A stretch of 64,000 nucleotides of DNA from Paenibacillus typhae (lineage in GTDB: Bacteria; Bacillota; Bacilli; Paenibacillales; Paenibacillaceae). Numbering within the stretch: the first letter of the stretch is position 1; every line of letters begins with the position of its first letter. The notes under the pieces are model-generated. The model was not told the DNA's origin. It was given only the letters and a program-made list of their open reading frames with translations, and made no database searches. Shown here one piece after another: positions 36,469-44,890 of this stretch. The translations under genes and the position numbers were made by a program. Location: NCBI RefSeq assembly GCF_900099765.1, contig NZ_FNDX01000025.1, forward strand, positions 22,769 to 86,768, in the 5' to 3' direction.

Positions 36469-37977
36469 TTACCTATAACAAACCGTCAACTCCACCCGAT
36501 TCCCTTCCCGATTATAAACAATCCGCTCCACCAATTTCTTCAACGCCCGATTCTTCTCTTCACTTGTTACCGCTTCACTCCACAGCTCTCTAAACTGCCC
36601 AATCCGCTCAATGATCTGCTCCATCGTGGTATAATTCCCTTCATCCACTACTACTTTCCTCAAATCCTGCAATTCTTCCTCCAACTTCTGAATCTGCCTT
36701 GTCCTAACTGTTTTCCGCTCCATAAAGACCTGCTTCGTTATCATATCCTCTTCGTAGGATTCATGTAGTTTGTCTAATGCCCGTTTATGCTTTTGCATCT
36801 CCTGCTCCTTCACAGCAATCATAGTCTTCGTATCGTTATAACCGCGACCTTGCTGCTCGATCTCCTGCAAAATATTTGGGTCAACATTGATGATCCGCTC
36901 ATATAAAGCATCAAAAAACTCTTCGTCCAACACCTTCCCCTTCTGCTCACATTTGCTGCCATCCTTATAATGGTGATAGCATAAAGCACTCCAAAATTGG
37001 CCCTGTTTCTTGCTTTTACCGACTCTGAACTGCATTCTACATCCGCATTTCTCACAGTAGAGTAATCCCGACAGGGGGAATGTATTTCTTCGGCTATTAG
37101 GATTCATTAATCTATTCTTCATTAAACGCTCTACGATGGCATCATGTTCTCCTTGTGTCTTCAATTTCTCATGCGTTCCCATGACCTTGATTCGTTCATC
37201 TTCAGGAACAATCTCTACTTGACCACGTTTTGTTCGTGTTTTCCCGTAAGTAATGTAGCCAAGATGAATTTCGCTCAAAAGCAGTCTTTGTACGGTCACA
37301 TTAGACCACCCTTTGTCCCTTCCATCCGGTTTAATGTTGTACGGCGTAGGTATCTTGTTATCCGTTAACCATATTGCAATATGCCCAAGATTAATTCCAC
37401 TTAGGTATTTTTCAACTATGGCCCGATAAATAGGGCGTTTACCTTCATCCACCAGGACCGATTTGGTGTTCTTATCATAATAGTAGGGAAATGGTGGCTT
37501 ACCGTTCGTCCACATGCCTTTCTTAGCTCCTGCTTCTTTTCCTTGCTTCATTCTGCGCTTTATCGTTTTGTACTCAATTCTGGCGAAGATGGACATAAAA
37601 TCAAACGATACATCGTCATTGTCCACTTCCAGATCATATATCTGTCTTGGAGTGATGATTACTGTCTCCGAGTTCAAAAATGTATCTTTAATGAGTGCCC
37701 AATCCTTATTCTCCCCACGGCCTAGACGATCAATATCCATGACAACCACACCATCATACAATTTGTCTTCGACATGCCGAAGTAACTTCTGCATTTCCTT
37801 CCGGGCCTCGATCTTTTCCCCTGAGGCCACCTCTTCATATAGCCTATAGGTCCAACTCCGACTTCCGACCAAGGCCAGAAGGGTATCCCTATGCTTCGAG
37901 AGAACGTCTTCAAATTCGCCATCATCCCGAGATTTTCTTAGATATATAGCAACGTGCTTAATTGATTTACTTTCCAT
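36469..37977 (-). CDS. Large serine recombinase, segment 1
   Basis: 502 residues from the ATG at 37977, which aligns with the start of the second copy; a longer frame to 38049 has no support. Layout: resolvase catalytic domain with nucleophile Ser16 in YLRKSRDD and YDGVVVMDIDRLGRG (about 95-110), recombinase domain (GYITYGKTRTKRGQVE), zinc ribbon (LYCEKCGCRMQF with a second Cys pair around SKCEQKGK), a coiled coil (about 385-450) and a C-terminal tail ending VELTVCYR. Such enzymes integrate and excise mobile elements at short att cores. It is divergent from a tiny ORF across a conserved palindrome. Confidence 0.93.
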   Translation of the reverse strand: MESKSIKHVAIYLRKSRDDGEFEDVLSKHRDTLLALVGSRSWTYRLYEEVASGEKIEARKEMQKLLRHVEDKLYDGVVVMDIDRLGRGENKDWALIKDTFLNSETVIITPRQIYDLEVDNDDVSFDFMSIFARIEYKTIKRRMKQGKEAGAKKGMWTNGKPPFPYYYDKNTKSVLVDEGKRPIYRAIVEKYLSGINLGHIAIWLTDNKIPTPYNIKPDGRDKGWSNVTVQRLLLSEIHLGYITYGKTRTKRGQVEIVPEDERIKVMGTHEKLKTQGEHDAIVERLMKNRLMNPNSRRNTFPLSGLLYCEKCGCRMQFRVGKSKKQGQFWSALCYHHYKDGSKCEQKGKVLDEEFFDALYERIINVDPNILQEIEQQGRGYNDTKTMIAVKEQEMQKHKRALDKLHESYEEDMITKQVFMERKTVRTRQIQKLEEELQDLRKVVVDEGNYTTMEQIIERIGQFRELWSEAVTSEEKNRALKKLVERIVYNREGNRVELTVCYR

Positions 37978-38025
37978 AAGCTTCTCTACTCCAAACGTGT
38001 TAAGATTTTTCGGCCTTCCAAGTAG

Positions 38026-38038
38026 AATGTTGAACATT
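38026..38038. promoter_or_regulatory. Conserved palindrome between recombinase and small ORF, copy 1
   Basis: AATGTTGAACATT, a perfect dyad, lies 48 bases from the recombinase start and 52 from the small-ORF start. The same 13 bases occur at 54460-54472 with almost identical spacing, though the sequence around them has diverged. It is a strong operator candidate. Confidence 0.65.
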
Positions 38039-38090
38039 TTTGATGACACATTATCGAAAATGACAACTGTAAATTTTTGGAGGCGTAATT

Positions 38091-38264
38091 ATGAAAAAAT
38101 GTGAGTATGTAGTTAAAGAACTCAATCGGCCATCTGGCAAGGCGCTAAGACGGTTTCATGAGCATGTTGCCGAAATCATCAGCCGAAATACCCAAGCCGA
38201 AGCCAAAATGGACATACCTCTTCCCAAAGTGCAATATTCTACACAAGATAGGCCCGAAACTTAA
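38091..38264 (+). CDS. Small protein divergent from serine recombinase (57 aa)
   Basis: MKKCEYVVKELNRPSGK, then RRFHEHVAEIISRN, Pro-rich end. A homologue (58 residues, sharing FHxHVAEIxxR and the YSTQ/DSTQE ending) lies in the same position beside the second recombinase at 54523. GGAGG lies eight bases before the ATG. The family is not recognised. Size, charge and linkage suit a recombination directionality factor or a regulator of the recombinase, but that is inference. It is too short for many gene callers. Confidence 0.75.
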   Translation: MKKCEYVVKELNRPSGKALRRFHEHVAEIISRNTQAEAKMDIPLPKVQYSTQDRPET

Positions 38265-38270
38265 CAAAAT

Positions 38271-38316
38271 AAAAACAAGCCGGCGCGTATAACCACTTAC
38301 GCGCCGGCTTGTTTTT
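38271..38316. terminator. Bidirectional terminator in recombination module
   Basis: AAAAACAAGCCGGCGCG and CGCGCCGGCTTGTTTTT form a long perfect stem between the small ORF (+) and the acidic-protein gene (-). Confidence 0.9.
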
Positions 38317-38905
38317 ATCTCAGACTATTTTGGATGAATTCCCGTTCCGCCTTTTTTAAATACTTCAATGAATTCTCAAACGAATACAGATACATCAATC
38401 GAAGCATCCTTAACTTTTCCACGGAGCCATCGGCAATAACTTGTTTTATGGCCGGGATCATCTGACTGTTGGTCACTCCGAATTTCCCCGGTTTTACAAT
38501 ATCTTCAATAGTGATGGCTTGCTCTACCTTCCCTCCATCCTGTTCTTGCGGAGTGACTAGCGTATTCATATCTGACGGTTCTGGCCGCTCCACAATGGCT
38601 CGCTGCTGTTCTTCCTCCACTTGCCCAGGGATCATCTCTTGTTCCTCATGAACGGTAGGTTCTTCAACTAAATTATCATCGGCTACTTTAGGCGAATCCA
38701 CCGCTTCATGAACCATTTCTTGTTCTTCCGGCTGAATGGGTTCTTGCCCACAATCCTTATGAACTTGAACTTCTTCTGCTTCTTGTTGAGCATTCGCTGG
38801 CACCTCTGCACTTTGCTCTTTCACTTCCATCGGTAAAGCACTTTCCACTTTATTCTGACTTCCTCCACGGTTGCTTCTAACCGAGGTTCTATTCTTATTT
38901 GCCAT
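38315..38905 (-). CDS. Acidic repeat-like protein of recombination module, function unknown
   Basis: 196 residues from the ATG at 38905 (AGGGG eight bases upstream). N-terminus basic (NKNRTSVRSNRGG), centre very Glu/Gln/Val-rich with repeated EEQEMV/HEEQEMI units, and an ordered C-terminus (VTNSQMIPAIKQVIADG, RLMYLYSFENSLKYLKKAER). A remnant of the same C-terminus lies at 54752-54817 in the second element, so the gene belongs to the conserved module. The role is unknown; it could be a DNA-binding or partner protein of the recombinase. Confidence 0.7.
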   Translation of the reverse strand: MANKNRTSVRSNRGGSQNKVESALPMEVKEQSAEVPANAQQEAEEVQVHKDCGQEPIQPEEQEMVHEAVDSPKVADDNLVEEPTVHEEQEMIPGQVEEEQQRAIVERPEPSDMNTLVTPQEQDGGKVEQAITIEDIVKPGKFGVTNSQMIPAIKQVIADGSVEKLRMLRLMYLYSFENSLKYLKKAEREFIQNSLR

Positions 38906-39101
38906 GTCCAAAACCCCTATATAATGGTATTTTTTCTTGAGTCGATCTTATCAACATGCTGGACTCTCGTACACTATTTCTTCCGCTTAAATAGTTAGTA
39001 TTTTGCTATGTATCTTCATTCAAAAGACACGAGAAAGCCTATAGTGAATTTCTACACTACAGGCTCCAAAAGCTACCTTAAAATGAAGTTATTCCGTATT
39101 C

Positions 39102-39428
39102 TTATGAACTGCCTCCCCAATCTCTTTCAATAACCCAAGGCTTCTTTCTAACCCATGTTACAATCTGCTCAGGTAAAAACTCCTCAGGAATGATATCCAT
39201 ACTAACAATTTGTTCAGGATTCAGACTCAGTAAATGCGGCTTAGGTAAACTGTCCAAATCCCAAACATGGTATTTATAGTGCTTTATCTTGGTCCGTTCA
39301 CTAGGGGCTAAGTCCAGCGGAACACACCGCCGATTTGATTGCTCTCCGCTCTTTGTTACAAAGGTTATGCTCATCAGTTTTTTGCGCTGAATGGCATCTG
39401 CAAATCTCAGCAGCATTTGTTTATCCAT
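39102..39428 (-). CDS. Hypothetical protein, possibly WYL-like fold
   Basis: 108 residues from the ATG at 39428 (AGGAAG upstream). The segment SITFVTKSGEQSNRRCVPLD, YHVWDLDS and PHLLSLNPEQIVSMDII reads like the beta-rich WYL-type ligand domain seen in small plasmid and phage proteins. No helix-turn-helix is present. Function unknown. Confidence 0.55.
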   Translation of the reverse strand: MDKQMLLRFADAIQRKKLMSITFVTKSGEQSNRRCVPLDLAPSERTKIKHYKYHVWDLDSLPKPHLLSLNPEQIVSMDIIPEEFLPEQIVTWVRKKPWVIERDWGGSS

Positions 39429-39602
39429 AGTACCACTTCCTGACACTTTATTTCCACTTCCACAGCTTAGTTAAAAGATACATCTTGTTGGACAGGACAT
39501 AACCTGATGAGTTAACTTCATACTAAAAGTGTAATTACTCATTGGTCAATAATTTAACACTTTGACCACAACGCAACTATTTTATATATATCATTTCGCA
39601 GA

Positions 39603-39863
39603 TCAATCTTCATCAAACTCTGTTGCTGCCCAGACTTGATCCCGGCTGAGTGGTTCATCTCCTTTAAAATGCTGTTGCCCACTCTTCTGCAGATTTCCTC
39701 CGCAGTGTTTACAAGCAAAACGTTCTTTGTTTACATACATGTTCAAACCAGTTTCCTTGATGGACCTTACTATCTTGTTTTGGCAAGAACAGGTAGCAAT
39801 CCATACAAACTTAACCTGCCCTGGATAGATATTTGTACCTTTGGCATTGATCACTTGCTTCAT
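39603..39863 (-). CDS. Small zinc-ribbon protein
   Basis: 86 residues from the ATG at 39863, where AAGGAGG lies ten bases upstream. Cysteines CSCQ and CKHCGG form a likely zinc site. The opening is KQVINAKGTNIYPGQVKFVW and the ending is acidic (EFDED). It lies 75 bases downstream of the broken tyrosine recombinase. Function unknown. Confidence 0.6.
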   Translation of the reverse strand: MKQVINAKGTNIYPGQVKFVWIATCSCQNKIVRSIKETGLNMYVNKERFACKHCGGNLQKSGQQHFKGDEPLSRDQVWAATEFDED

Positions 39864-39938
39864 TAATATTCCGCCTCCTTCAAATGCTCCAAGAAATGCA
39901 AAAGACGTTAACCAGATGTATAACATCCGTTAACGTCT

Positions 39939-40487
39939 TCAAAGGTTAAGGTTGAAATAAACATTATCCAATTCTTGTCTGGTGATTCCGATGTAGGCCA
40001 GTGTGACACTCGGGGCTGAATGGTTAAGCAGCTTTTGGATTCGGGTGATATCTACACCACTTTGATAAGCATGATAAGCAAATGACTTCCTAAGTGAATG
40101 GGTTCCAATAGCTTCCTTAATGCCTACATGAGCCGCCCCTTCATTTAGTATGCGATAAGCGTGTACTCTGCTGATTGGTCCCCCACCTTTTCGGCTGGCG
40201 AACAGGGAACCTGAATGCCGTTCTGTGGCTTTTACATATTCCAAGATGGCTTTTTTACAGGTATCCGACAAAGGGAAATCTTTTCACTTACCAGTCTTCT
40301 GTTCTCGGATGCTGATCCGATCTTGATTGTATACCTCTTCCACCTGTAACTTAAGCAGGTCAGATATCCGCAAACCGGAATTGATTCCAAGTACAAACAA
40401 TAGATAATCTCGGATATTCTGTCCTCGCAGATACTTTTTTAGAGCATCAATCTGTTTCTTACTACGGATAGGTTCAACAAATTCCAT
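39939..40487 (-). pseudogene. Tyrosine recombinase interrupted by one in-frame TGA
   Basis: From the ATG at 40487 (GAGAGGTG upstream) the frame reads FVEPIRSKKQIDALKKYL, GLRISDLLKLQ (catalytic Arg), REQKTGK, then TGA at 40284, and continues in the same frame as KDFPLSDTCKKAILEYV, GTHSLRKSFAYHAYQ (HxxR), LLNHSAPSV and TLAYIGI (Tyr). All catalytic residues survive, so one point mutation inactivated a 182-codon XerC-like enzyme of the short type. It may be a second, older mobility gene of segment 1. Confidence 0.85.
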
Positions 40488-40654
40488 ATCAAACACCTCT
40501 CTAACTATATGTAACTTACTATAAAATAATTATATATTATGTTACTTTCGACGTAAACGGCAAAGCTCCAGGGAACCATTAAGAACCCAGATGTCTTACC
40601 CCGCCTACCTTCGTGGCCATTTGCCTTATGTAACACTATTCTATTGTGTAACAT

Positions 40655-40713
40655 TGAAAAAAACGGCTGTCAAACTCTCGCGATTCGTGAGGCAACTTTC
40701 GAGATGACAGCCG
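40655..40713 (-). terminator. Rho-independent terminator after sigma-like gene
   Basis: On the minus strand CGGCTGTCA and TGACAGCCG pair, with inner CTCG/CGAG pairing, followed by TTTTTTT. It lies about 35 bases after the stop at 40748. Confidence 0.8.
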
Positions 40714-40747
40714 ATTTTCGTATTTTTTATTTGTTTTTAGGATTGAG

Positions 40748-41635
40748 CTAAGATTGATCGTAGGATAACCACATCATCTTAATTTCTGATAATTTTCGAT
40801 GTATGGTCATTCTACTCACCTTGAGTCTTTTAGATGTTTCTAAAATTGAATAATTCTTTATTCCAATATAATTAACTATTTCCACCTGATCAGCTGATAA
40901 TATTTTCATAAAACCATCTAACCAGTCATTCATGATAATCGTATCTAAGGAAGATTTATTTTGTAGTTGTATTGCTAAATTAGGTTCCTGTAATAAGAGG
41001 ATACTCATATCTTCTTCATTATTAAAGTCCATATTTTGAATTGTGATACCACAGTGTTTTTTATTGTTTAAACGGTTTATTATATTTCCTGAGAAAAACT
41101 CTACTGCCCTTTTATAATAAGCAGCAAAATCCATGGTATACTTATCCGGTGCATTTGGCTTCCAATTTTCTATGGATTTAAGTAAAACATCATATAACAC
41201 ATCTTCTAAATGATCCGATTCATAGTCATAAAGGAATAGCCTCTTTGCATTTACCGGAAGTCCTTTTATTACAAACTCCTGAAGATATCTCCACGTAAGA
41301 ATTTTCAGATATTTTGACCATGCTTGGTTAAAATAATTTTGTTGCTTTGTGTGTTTGTATTGAATTATAAGACTGTTCAACGTTTCAAAATTCATGTTTT
41401 TCCACGCTCGAGCATTTTCTCTTTCATCTTGCATTTCTATTCTTTTATTTTCTTCAAATTTACGTTGGCGTTCATATTCTGCATCCTGTTCTGGTGTTAC
41501 TACCTGTCCATAAGCATTAATATATAAAGTTTCTAAATATTCAAAATTCTCTAAACTTTTTCTATCACTTTCTAGCTGTTCCGGAGTTTTAACAACATTT
41601 CCCTTCCTACTCCTACTCTTTGGATATGCCTTCAT
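40748..41635 (-). CDS. Sigma-factor-like protein with C-terminal HTH
   Basis: 295 residues; AAGGAG precedes the ATG. The N-terminal 90 residues are charged and probably extended. The middle (HLEDVLYDVLLKSIENW, DFAAYYKRAVEFFSGNIINR) resembles sigma region 2, and the C-terminus (LSADQVEIVNYIGIKNYSIL, ETSKRLKVSRMTIHRKLSEI) is a region-4-type helix-turn-helix. It probably controls genes on the element (inference). Confidence 0.7.
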   Translation of the reverse strand: MKAYPKSRSRKGNVVKTPEQLESDRKSLENFEYLETLYINAYGQVVTPEQDAEYERQRKFEENKRIEMQDERENARAWKNMNFETLNSLIIQYKHTKQQNYFNQAWSKYLKILTWRYLQEFVIKGLPVNAKRLFLYDYESDHLEDVLYDVLLKSIENWKPNAPDKYTMDFAAYYKRAVEFFSGNIINRLNNKKHCGITIQNMDFNNEEDMSILLLQEPNLAIQLQNKSSLDTIIMNDWLDGFMKILSADQVEIVNYIGIKNYSILETSKRLKVSRMTIHRKLSEIKMMWLSYDQS

Positions 41636-41877
41636 TGCAAGTGCTCCTTTGCTTGTGATTAAAGGTATATTAAATACAATGAAGGTATTATCATATTGGG
41701 CCAGCGCTCTTTTTTACTTTACTTCTCACACATTTCTTATATTAATTAGCTTATCATCTTAATAATACTATTAATTAAATGAATGAAATACTGGCACAGT
41801 TTATTAATATTTTCTTCCTTTTGTATTTATTATTTAAATATTATAAAACCCTATAAATGTAACACTCTCCAGAGATT

Positions 41878-42318
41878 TTATTTCCCCTCAAGGGAATTCC
41901 TATTTGGATTAACACAAAAATCAATGAATTCTATTATCCAGTGAAAAGCACCTTCAAAGCTTAAATAAATACACTCACAAACCTCTTTTAAGTTACGTAA
42001 AATTTCAACGCGAGGAGTTTCCTCTTCAAATTCAAAAGCTCCATCCGCTTGGCATAAAAGTGTCGCGGTAAGTTCGGCATTATTAATGTCTGAGGTTAGA
42101 ACAATCTTATAAACAAAACTTTCTTCTTCCTCTTGGGATACACTAAATTTACAATCTAAACCTGCTAAAACTGCATAATATAAAAGAGCATTGATTCTAC
42201 CTTCATCCCTACTGCAATCTTTATTTTTATGATTTGCTGCTTTCATATCAACACCCTTTAAATTACAAGTATTTTCATCACTGATTTTTTCTTTTTCATC
42301 CAAATTATTATTAATCAT
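41878..42318 (-). CDS. Hypothetical protein
   Basis: 146 residues from the ATG at 42318 (AAGGAGATG upstream). After a charged N-terminus it continues INALLYYAVLAGLDCKFSVS and FVYKIVLTSDINNAELTATL, ending with aromatic FEGAFHWIIEFIDFC. No family recognised. It sits alone between the sigma-like gene and the membrane protein gene. Confidence 0.5.
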   Translation of the reverse strand: MINNNLDEKEKISDENTCNLKGVDMKAANHKNKDCSRDEGRINALLYYAVLAGLDCKFSVSQEEEESFVYKIVLTSDINNAELTATLLCQADGAFEFEEETPRVEILRNLKEVCECIYLSFEGAFHWIIEFIDFCVNPNRNSLEGK

Positions 42319-42577
42319 TTTTCCCATCTCCTTAGTAAGTTTAAAAATAACACTCATCGCTCCCTAACAGCCCATCAGCTTTTACTTATAAATATTTGGC
42401 CCCTTTCCACAAATCTTTACCTATCCGTTTACCTTATGGAGTCATTATGCATCAGAAATTTTTTTAATGATAGACGTAAAATTTTCGAGAAAAATGAGTA
42501 CTCGATATTGTTTACGCTTTCTTTTCCACATTTGGAGCTTTTACTCTTCAAATTATTTTCACACTTTGTATTTCTCT

Positions 42578-42608
42578 AAAAAAAAAGCCAACCCCAATGG
42601 AGTTGGCT
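42578..42608 (-). terminator. Terminator after membrane-anchored protein gene
   Basis: On the minus strand AGCCAAC-TCCATTGGG-GTTGGCT is followed by TTTTTTTT. Confidence 0.8.
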
Positions 42609-42632
42609 AGTCATTATCAGCACTTCAATATT

Positions 42633-43304
42633 TCATTCTACCCAAGGTCTGCTTGAGGGCAATATTGAAATATCCAGAACATCGTTTCCGTCAATATACG
42701 CTAACGTATACTCTGTATCCCTCCCTATGTCCCCTCCGCCAAAGTCTAAACTGCAAAGTGCTGATTCACCTGGTAGTAATTTAATATTTTTATTTTCATA
42801 AACTTGTATATTTTCATTCATGAATCCTGGAGAGTATTTCGTTTGGCTTAATGAATTAGCCCCATTTCGTAAAATGACATATTCACTTGCATCTAAAAAC
42901 TGAACTTTACTTGTATTATTTGTAACCTTAAATTTTATTCTTATCCAGCCAAAAAAATCACTTGGTCCCATAACATCAAATTCATTATAATTCAAACTTT
43001 CTTCCGCCAAATTATCCGTTGGTTGTGGGCTTGGTAGCGAAGTAGGTACAGCAGTATCTTCTACCACATTAATTACTGAATTGTCACTAGCAGGTAGGGA
43101 AGATTCATTAATGATTAAATTGGAATTTGAAGCATCGGCGTTTCCACTTTGATTTGAATCGTTCAAATCTCTTATTAAGGCATTAACTATTAAGACTAAA
43201 AAAACTCCTCCTATAATCCCTAAATAAATAAAAAAGTTTTTGAATGTCTTTAGGTAACCTAATGAAGCATGCTCCACGTGTAACCAAGATTTTTTTTCCT
43301 CCAT
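42633..43304 (-). CDS. Membrane-anchored protein with FxLYD/DUF4352-like domain
   Basis: 223 residues from the ATG at 43304 (GGAGG upstream). One membrane span at about residues 23-42 (FFIYLGIIGGVFLVLIVNAL), then a Ser/Asn-rich linker and an outer beta-sandwich (FFGWIRIKFKVTNNTSKVQ, LLPGESALCSLDFGG), the pattern of telomere-repeat-like/DUF4352 cell-surface domains. Function unknown. Confidence 0.6.
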   Translation of the reverse strand: MEEKKSWLHVEHASLGYLKTFKNFFIYLGIIGGVFLVLIVNALIRDLNDSNQSGNADASNSNLIINESSLPASDNSVINVVEDTAVPTSLPSPQPTDNLAEESLNYNEFDVMGPSDFFGWIRIKFKVTNNTSKVQFLDASEYVILRNGANSLSQTKYSPGFMNENIQVYENKNIKLLPGESALCSLDFGGGDIGRDTEYTLAYIDGNDVLDISILPSSRPWVE

Positions 43305-43374
43305 AATTCCTCCATACAATTTTCCCATATCCGAATGTATTCATTTCTTTATGTACTGAATTCCAAAAAACTTC

Positions 43375-43530
43375 CTAATATATAACAATATCTTGTGTAA
43401 CTCCACCATGACCACATTGTGGACATCTATTATCCCCACATTTAGGACAGTACACTTTAAAACAGTGAGTACATTTGTACAACGTATCCAGATGCTGTTT
43501 TTGTTCTCCACAGTTCGGACAATTTTTCAT
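43375..43530 (-). CDS. 51-aa zinc-ribbon protein
   Basis: MKNCPNCGEQKQHLDTLYKC, then THCFKVYCPKCGDNRCPQCG: four Cys pairs, so two zinc knuckles. AGAGGTG lies seven bases before the ATG. Short but convincingly coding. It is 71 bases upstream of the membrane-anchored protein gene on the same strand and may be co-transcribed. Confidence 0.65.
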   Translation of the reverse strand: MKNCPNCGEQKQHLDTLYKCTHCFKVYCPKCGDNRCPQCGHGGVTQDIVIY

Positions 43531-43689
43531 TGACTTCACCTCTTTTCTAAGAAACTTTTAGTGAAATGATAATTTCTTTATAGCTTTATTATATCACTCA
43601 TTTTTGCTATTTTAAACCATTTTGTAGAGAGTTCTCTGTGTTCTCTATGAAGTAAACAGCAGATAATGGTTTCAAAAAGAGGTATCTAC

Positions 43690-43923
43690 TTGAATATTGA
43701 TTTCATTTTTGGAAAAGTGGTTAAAGCACTTCGGATAAAAAAGGATATAAGCCAAGAAGAACTTGCCTATCAAAGTAATCTTGATCGTACTTATATCTCT
43801 ATGTTAGAACGTGGAGTAAATCAGCCTAGTTTGAATACAGTGTTGTCAGTAGCTAAAGGCCTTAACATGAGGGCTTCGGATTTGGTTAGGTTGATAGAAA
43901 TTGAATTGGAAAAAAATAATTAA
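43690..43923 (+). CDS. XRE/Cro-family regulator
   Basis: 77 residues from a TTG at 43690 with AAGAGGT six bases upstream; an ATG eight codons earlier has no site. Helix-turn-helix at about 13-60 (LRIKKDISQEELAYQSNLDR, TYISMLERGVNQPSLNTVLS). It looks like a restriction-modification controller (C-protein) type regulator, though no restriction gene is adjacent. It is divergent from the zinc-ribbon gene and convergent with the HEPN gene. Confidence 0.85.
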   Translation: MNIDFIFGKVVKALRIKKDISQEELAYQSNLDRTYISMLERGVNQPSLNTVLSVAKGLNMRASDLVRLIEIELEKNN

Positions 43924-43950
43924 AGAGCCTACCATAGGTAGGCTCTTTAT
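43922..43950. terminator. Bidirectional terminator
   Basis: AAAGAGCCTACC-ATA-GGTAGGCTCTTT, a perfect 12-bp stem between the XRE gene (+) and the HEPN-like gene (-). Confidence 0.88.
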
Positions 43951-43999
43951 ACAATTCGCTCATTCTCAAAATTCTCTTTTTCGATCTCATCAAATAATA

Positions 44000-44794
44000 C
44001 TATATGTTAACTTCAATACTCTCATCTTCGATCTCATAATTACAATCACACGAAATCGCTTGCCCGTAACATTTAGGGCACTGTTCTACGTCACAACCTG
44101 GCACATGGAATTCCCCAATTTTAACAAGACATTCGGAACATTTATTTTGAAAGGTCAGTTTCAATTCTCCATATTTTTCATTACCATATCTTATTCTAGG
44201 ATATCCTATTCCAATTATCTCGTATTCCTCAATATATTTTGATTCCAAAAAATCTTTAGGAAAATTTTTGTGAACTTCTTCAGCGTTATAAATAAGCAAT
44301 TCACTTCGAAAAAACTTAATTAATTCTGCTTCCACCTCCCATAGTTCTTCCCTAATATTATCATGCAGCTCACTTCCCAAAAATCTGTAATGGAAGGAAG
44401 TAACGAATTCGAAAAGAATTGAATAATTTGATTGTAATTCTATTATTGAAGAATCAACTTCATAATGCATCATCTGATTTCTAATGTGAATAGCTTTTCT
44501 TATAGTTTCAATATCTTGCTTAGCTAAAGGAATATCTAGAATGTTGATCATTCTATCCAACGCTGTCGAAAGAGAAATTGTGTTTTTGGGTTTATCAATA
44601 TTTTCATAAACAAAGAACTTATTTTCTCTTCTAAGTTTTTCTTTAATCATTAATTCAATTCCTTGAACTAAATTAATAAATGTTAGTTTCCATGCTCTGG
44701 GATTGTCATTACAATAGCTGTAGTACAAAAGTGATGAGTTTATAAAATCATATGAATTCTCAAGTAATCCATTTTTATAATCAATTGAAAACAC
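44000..44794 (-). CDS. HEPN-like protein with C-terminal zinc site
   Basis: 264 residues from a GTG at 44794 (AAAAGGA just upstream). Helical N-terminal half with the HEPN nuclease motif R-x4-H in AIHIRNQMMHYE (about residue 105-112). The C-terminal third has Cys/His clusters (NKCSECLVK, HVPGCDVEQCPKCYG, CDCNYE) that should bind zinc. HEPN proteins with intact motifs are often RNases in toxin or abortive-infection systems. No obvious antitoxin gene is adjacent. Confidence 0.65.
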   Translation of the reverse strand: MFSIDYKNGLLENSYDFINSSLLYYSYCNDNPRAWKLTFINLVQGIELMIKEKLRRENKFFVYENIDKPKNTISLSTALDRMINILDIPLAKQDIETIRKAIHIRNQMMHYEVDSSIIELQSNYSILFEFVTSFHYRFLGSELHDNIREELWEVEAELIKFFRSELLIYNAEEVHKNFPKDFLESKYIEEYEIIGIGYPRIRYGNEKYGELKLTFQNKCSECLVKIGEFHVPGCDVEQCPKCYGQAISCDCNYEIEDESIEVNI

Positions 44795-44890
44795 ATCCTT
44801 TTTAAATTTAATTACATTGACACAAAGTTTGTAAGCTTACCAATAAAAGTATGAGCAGTCAGCTGTAACAACTATTAAAAGTGGATGTAC

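Noticed and set aside
40284..40286. TGA read as a sense codon (recoding) in the tyrosine recombinase
   Set aside because: No selenocysteine-type context and TGA serves as a stop elsewhere in the window; a point mutation is simpler.
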